NCBI RefSeq assembly: GCF_006716785.1 | Contig: NZ_VFPQ01000001.1 | Coordinates: 3,224,001 to 3,288,000, forward strand | Reading direction: 5' to 3' | From: Thermopolyspora flexuosa | GTDB lineage: Bacteria; Actinomycetota; Actinomycetes; Streptosporangiales; Streptosporangiaceae | DNA: 64,000 nucleotides | Part shown: positions 61,649 through 64,000 of the stretch, piece by piece | Position numbering within the stretch: position 1 is the stretch's first letter | Layout of the letters: each line of letters starts with the position of its first letter | Notes under the pieces: generated by a model | What the model was told of the DNA's origin: nothing | Databases searched by the model: none | What the model saw: only the letters and a program-made list of their open reading frames with translations | Position numbers and translations under genes: made by a program

Positions 61649-62949
61649 TGCAGCTTTCCTTCCAGGACCGTGGGCCGGCCGCGCAGGAACGTCGCCACGA
61701 CGCGGCCGGGCAGGGCCATGCCGATGTAGGGGGTGTTGCGGCTGCGCGAGGCGAAGCCGGACGGCTCCACCAGGCGGCTCACCGACGGGTCGTACAGGGT
61801 GAGGTTCGCGGGCTCGCCGGGCCGCAGCGGCCTGCCGTGGCCGTCGAGGCGGCCGATCCGGGCGGGCCGGAACGACATGCGGTCGGCGACGGCGGCCCAG
61901 TCGAGCAGGCCGGTGTCGACCATCGCCCGCTGCACCACCGACAGCGCGGTCTCCAGGCCGATCATGCCCATCGCGGCCGCGTCCCACTCGGTCTCCTTGT
62001 CCTCGACCGGGTGCGGGGCGTGGTCGGTGGCGACGCAGTCGATCGTGCCGTCGGCGAGCGCCTCGCGCAGCGCCTCGACGTCCTCGCGGGTGCGCAGCGG
62101 CGGGTTCACCTTGTAGATCGGGTTGTACGCGCCGACCGGCGAGTGCTCCACCAGCTCGTCGGTGAGCAGCAGGTGGTGCGGGGTGACCTCGGCGGTGACG
62201 TTCCACCCCTTCGACTTGGCCCAGCGCAGGATCTCCACCGACCCGGCGGTGGACACGTGGCACACGTGCAGCCGCGAGCCGACGTGCGCGGCGAGCAGGC
62301 AGTCCCGGGCGATGATCGCCTCCTCGGCGACCGCGGGCCAGCCGACCAGGCCGAGCCGCCCGGACACCTCGCCCTCGTTCATCTGGGCGCCCTCGGTGAG
62401 CCGGGGCTCCTGGGCGTGCTGCGCGATCACGCCGTCGAACGCCTTGACGTACTCGAGCGCGCGGCGCATGAGCACCGCGTCGGAGACGCACTTGCCGTCG
62501 TCGGAGAACACCCGCACCCGGGCGGCCGAGTCGGCCATCGCGCCCAGCTCGGCGAGCCGCTCGCCCTGCAGCCCGGCGGTGACCGCGCCGACCGGCTGCA
62601 CGTCGCAGTGACCGGCCTCGCGGCCGAGCCGCCACACCTGCTCGACCACGCCCGCGGTGTCGGCGACCGGGCTGGTGTTCGCCATCGCGTGCACCGCGGT
62701 GAACCCGCCGAGCGCCGCGGCCGCGGTGCCGGACTCCACGGTCTCGGCGTCCTCCCGGCCGGGCTCGCGCAGGTGGGTGTGCAGGTCGACCAGGCCGGGC
62801 AGGGCGATCAGCCCGTCGGCGTCGACCACCTGCGCCGTGGCGGAGGCCGCGTCCGGCCCCACCGCGGCGATCACGCCGTCGCGCACCAGCAGGTCGGCCG
62901 GCTCGCCGCCGAGCAGGCGCGCGCCCTTGATCAGGTACTCTCCGCTCAC
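61645..62949 (-). CDS. pyrC: Dihydroorotase
   Basis: Cyclises carbamoyl aspartate to dihydroorotate. The 434-residue amidohydrolase has the zinc motif [16 protein letters not shown], the bridging-region sequences [16 protein letters not shown] and [13 protein letters not shown], and [15 protein letters not shown] with the catalytic Asp. I use the GTG at 62947-62949 because AAGGGGGG lies seven bases upstream. An ATG at 62979, overlapping the pyrB stop, would add ten residues and is the main alternative. Class I type (PyrC/AllB-like), metal ligands all present. Confidence 0.97.
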   Translation of the reverse strand: MSGEYLIKGARLLGGEPADLLVRDGVIAAVGPDAASATAQVVDADGLIALPGLVDLHTHLREPGREDAETVESGTAAAALGGFTAVHAMANTSPVADTAGVVEQVWRLGREAGHCDVQPVGAVTAGLQGERLAELGAMADSAARVRVFSDDGKCVSDAVLMRRALEYVKAFDGVIAQHAQEPRLTEGAQMNEGEVSGRLGLVGWPAVAEEAIIARDCLLAAHVGSRLHVCHVSTAGSVEILRWAKSKGWNVTAEVTPHHLLLTDELVEHSPVGAYNPIYKVNPPLRTREDVEALREALADGTIDCVATDHAPHPVEDKETEWDAAAMGMIGLETALSVVQRAMVDTGLLDWAAVADRMSFRPARIGRLDGHGRPLRPGEPANLTLYDPSVSRLVEPSGFASRSRNTPYIGMALPGRVVATFLRGRPTVLEGKLQ

Positions 62950-62975
62950 CTCGGTCCCCCCTTTCACGCCCCTGC

Positions 62976-63890
62976 TCATACGGCGCCCCCGAGCAGCAGG
63001 TACAGCACGGCCATGCGGATCGTGACGCCGTTGGTCACCTGCTCCACCACGGTGGAGCGCGGGCTGTCCGCCACCTCCGCCGCGATCTCCACGCCGCGGT
63101 TCATCGGCCCCGGGTGCATCACCAGCGCGTCCTCCGGCAGCCTGGCCAGCCGGTCGGCGTCGAGGCCGTACCGGCGGCTGTACTCGCGGGTGGACGGGAA
63201 GTACGCGGCGTTCATCCGCTCGCGCTGCACCCGCAGCATCATCACCACGTCGGACTTGGGCAGCACCGCGTCGAGGTCGTACGACACCTGGCACGGCCAG
63301 GTGTGCACCGACACCGGCAGCAGCGTGGGCGGGGCCACGAGGGTGACCTCGGCGCCGAGCGTGTTGAGCAGCAGCACGTTGGACCGTGCCACCCGGCTGT
63401 GCAGCACGTCGCCGACGATCGTCACCCGCCGGCCCTCGATGCCGCCGAGGCGGCGGCGCATGGTGAACGCGTCGAGCAGCGCCTGGGTGGGGTGCTCGTG
63501 GGTGCCGTCGCCGGCGTTGAGCACGCTGCCGTGCACCCAGTGCGCGAGCCGGTGCGGGGCGCCGGAGGCGCGGTGCCGGATCACCACCGCGTCGGCCCCC
63601 ATCGCCTCGAGGGTGAGCGCGGTGTCCTTGAGGCTCTCCCCCTTGGAGACGCTGGAGCCCTTCGCGGAGAAGTTGATGACGTCGGCGGACAGGCGCTTGG
63701 CCGCGGCCTCGAAGGAGATGCGGGTCCGGGTGGAGTCCTCGAAGAAGAGGTTCACCACGGTACGGCCGCGCAGCGTGGGCAGCTTCTTGACCGACCGCTC
63801 GGAGACGGCGGCGAGCTCCTCGGCGGTGTCGAGGATGAGCAGGGCGTCGTCCTTGCTGAGGTCGGCCGCGGAGATCAGGTGCCGGTTCAT
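62976..63890 (-). CDS. pyrB: Aspartate carbamoyltransferase catalytic subunit
   Basis: First committed step of pyrimidine synthesis. The 304-residue protein has the carbamoyl-phosphate loop [19 protein letters not shown] (STRTR), the 80s-loop [16 protein letters not shown], and [19 protein letters not shown] for aspartate binding. No regulatory subunit gene (pyrI) is present, consistent with control by PyrR instead. The ATG overlaps the pyrR stop as ATGA. Confidence 0.98.
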   Translation of the reverse strand: MNRHLISAADLSKDDALLILDTAEELAAVSERSVKKLPTLRGRTVVNLFFEDSTRTRISFEAAAKRLSADVINFSAKGSSVSKGESLKDTALTLEAMGADAVVIRHRASGAPHRLAHWVHGSVLNAGDGTHEHPTQALLDAFTMRRRLGGIEGRRVTIVGDVLHSRVARSNVLLLNTLGAEVTLVAPPTLLPVSVHTWPCQVSYDLDAVLPKSDVVMMLRVQRERMNAAYFPSTREYSRRYGLDADRLARLPEDALVMHPGPMNRGVEIAAEVADSPRSTVVEQVTNGVTIRMAVLYLLLGGAV

Positions 63891-64000
63891 GCGCGCTCCT
63901 TCTTGATGAGCACCACGGCGTCGCGGCCGTCGACCTCCTCGAGGTAGACCTTGACGGTCTCGGACTTGGCGGTCGGCAGGTTCTTGCCGACGTAGTCGGC
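63887..64000 (-). CDS. pyrR: PyrR bifunctional regulator / uracil phosphoribosyltransferase, C-terminal end
   Basis: Only the last 37 codons are inside the window: [20 protein letters not shown], then [17 protein letters not shown] and stop. This matches the C-terminus of PyrR, where VGKN and the final beta hairpin EVDGxDxVVL are typical. PyrR binds pyr mRNA and controls the operon according to UMP. The stop overlaps the pyrB ATG by four bases. The rest of the gene and the PyrR-binding leader lie outside. Confidence 0.9.
   Translation of the reverse strand, partial: ADYVGKNLPTAKSETVKVYLEEVDGRDAVVLIKKERA

Overview
The window reads as chromosomal DNA of a high-GC actinobacterium, most like the Streptosporangiales. 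The evidence is strong G/C bias at third codon positions, many GTG and TTG starts, the actinobacterial integration host factor, a helicase-dead PriA, a DUF3040 protein and an F420-type oxidoreductase. The species and any thermophily are inference. I saw no tRNA, rRNA, CRISPR array, insertion sequence or prophage. Almost everything is conserved housekeeping gene order with a few accessory blocks let in.

Layout. 1-3730 (minus) is the start of the division/cell-wall cluster: mraZ, rsmH, ftsL-like and the 5' part of ftsI, with MraZ boxes over the promoter and a strongly structured mraZ-rsmH spacer. 4272-9036 (plus) is a MoxR ATPase, DUF58 and transglutaminase operon. 9379-12117 (minus) holds a DUF3040 protein, DNA polymerase IV and a methyltransferase. 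12202-14376 (minus) is pepQ-like, efp and nusB. 14601-17313 is a Fur-type regulator plus katG. 17380-19675 is a divergent MFS exporter/TetR pair. 19716-25382 (minus) holds an F420-type oxidoreductase, mocA-like, xdhC, coxE, coxD and a small membrane protein: the maturation genes for a molybdenum hydroxylase, without the enzyme. 25379-28080 (minus) is ribE-ribBA-ribH behind an FMN riboswitch. 28516-34588 (plus) is a complete peptide/nickel-type ABC importer.

34609-43157 (minus) holds rpe, rsmB, fmt, def, two paralogous proteins of unknown function and priA. 43511-49415 (minus) is an accessory block: a NuoF-like flavoprotein fused to a ferredoxin, then two LuxR-type ATPase regulators separated by a tandem palindromic repeat. 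49452-53690 (minus) is metK, coaBC, rpoZ, gmk and mihF. 54329-64000 (minus) is the pyrimidine cluster pyrR-pyrB-pyrC-carA-carB-pyrK-pyrD-pyrF.

The most unusual signals are non-coding. One is a set of interleaved perfect inverted repeats at 45221-45340 that would fold as a pseudoknot. Another is a 14+8 bp long-range helix that closes the mraZ-rsmH spacer. A third is a three-copy 29-bp palindromic repeat in front of a LuxR gene. A fourth is a pair of CRP-type sites followed by a terminator in a 638-bp gene-free stretch. Two neighbouring paralogues also both appear to be leaderless.
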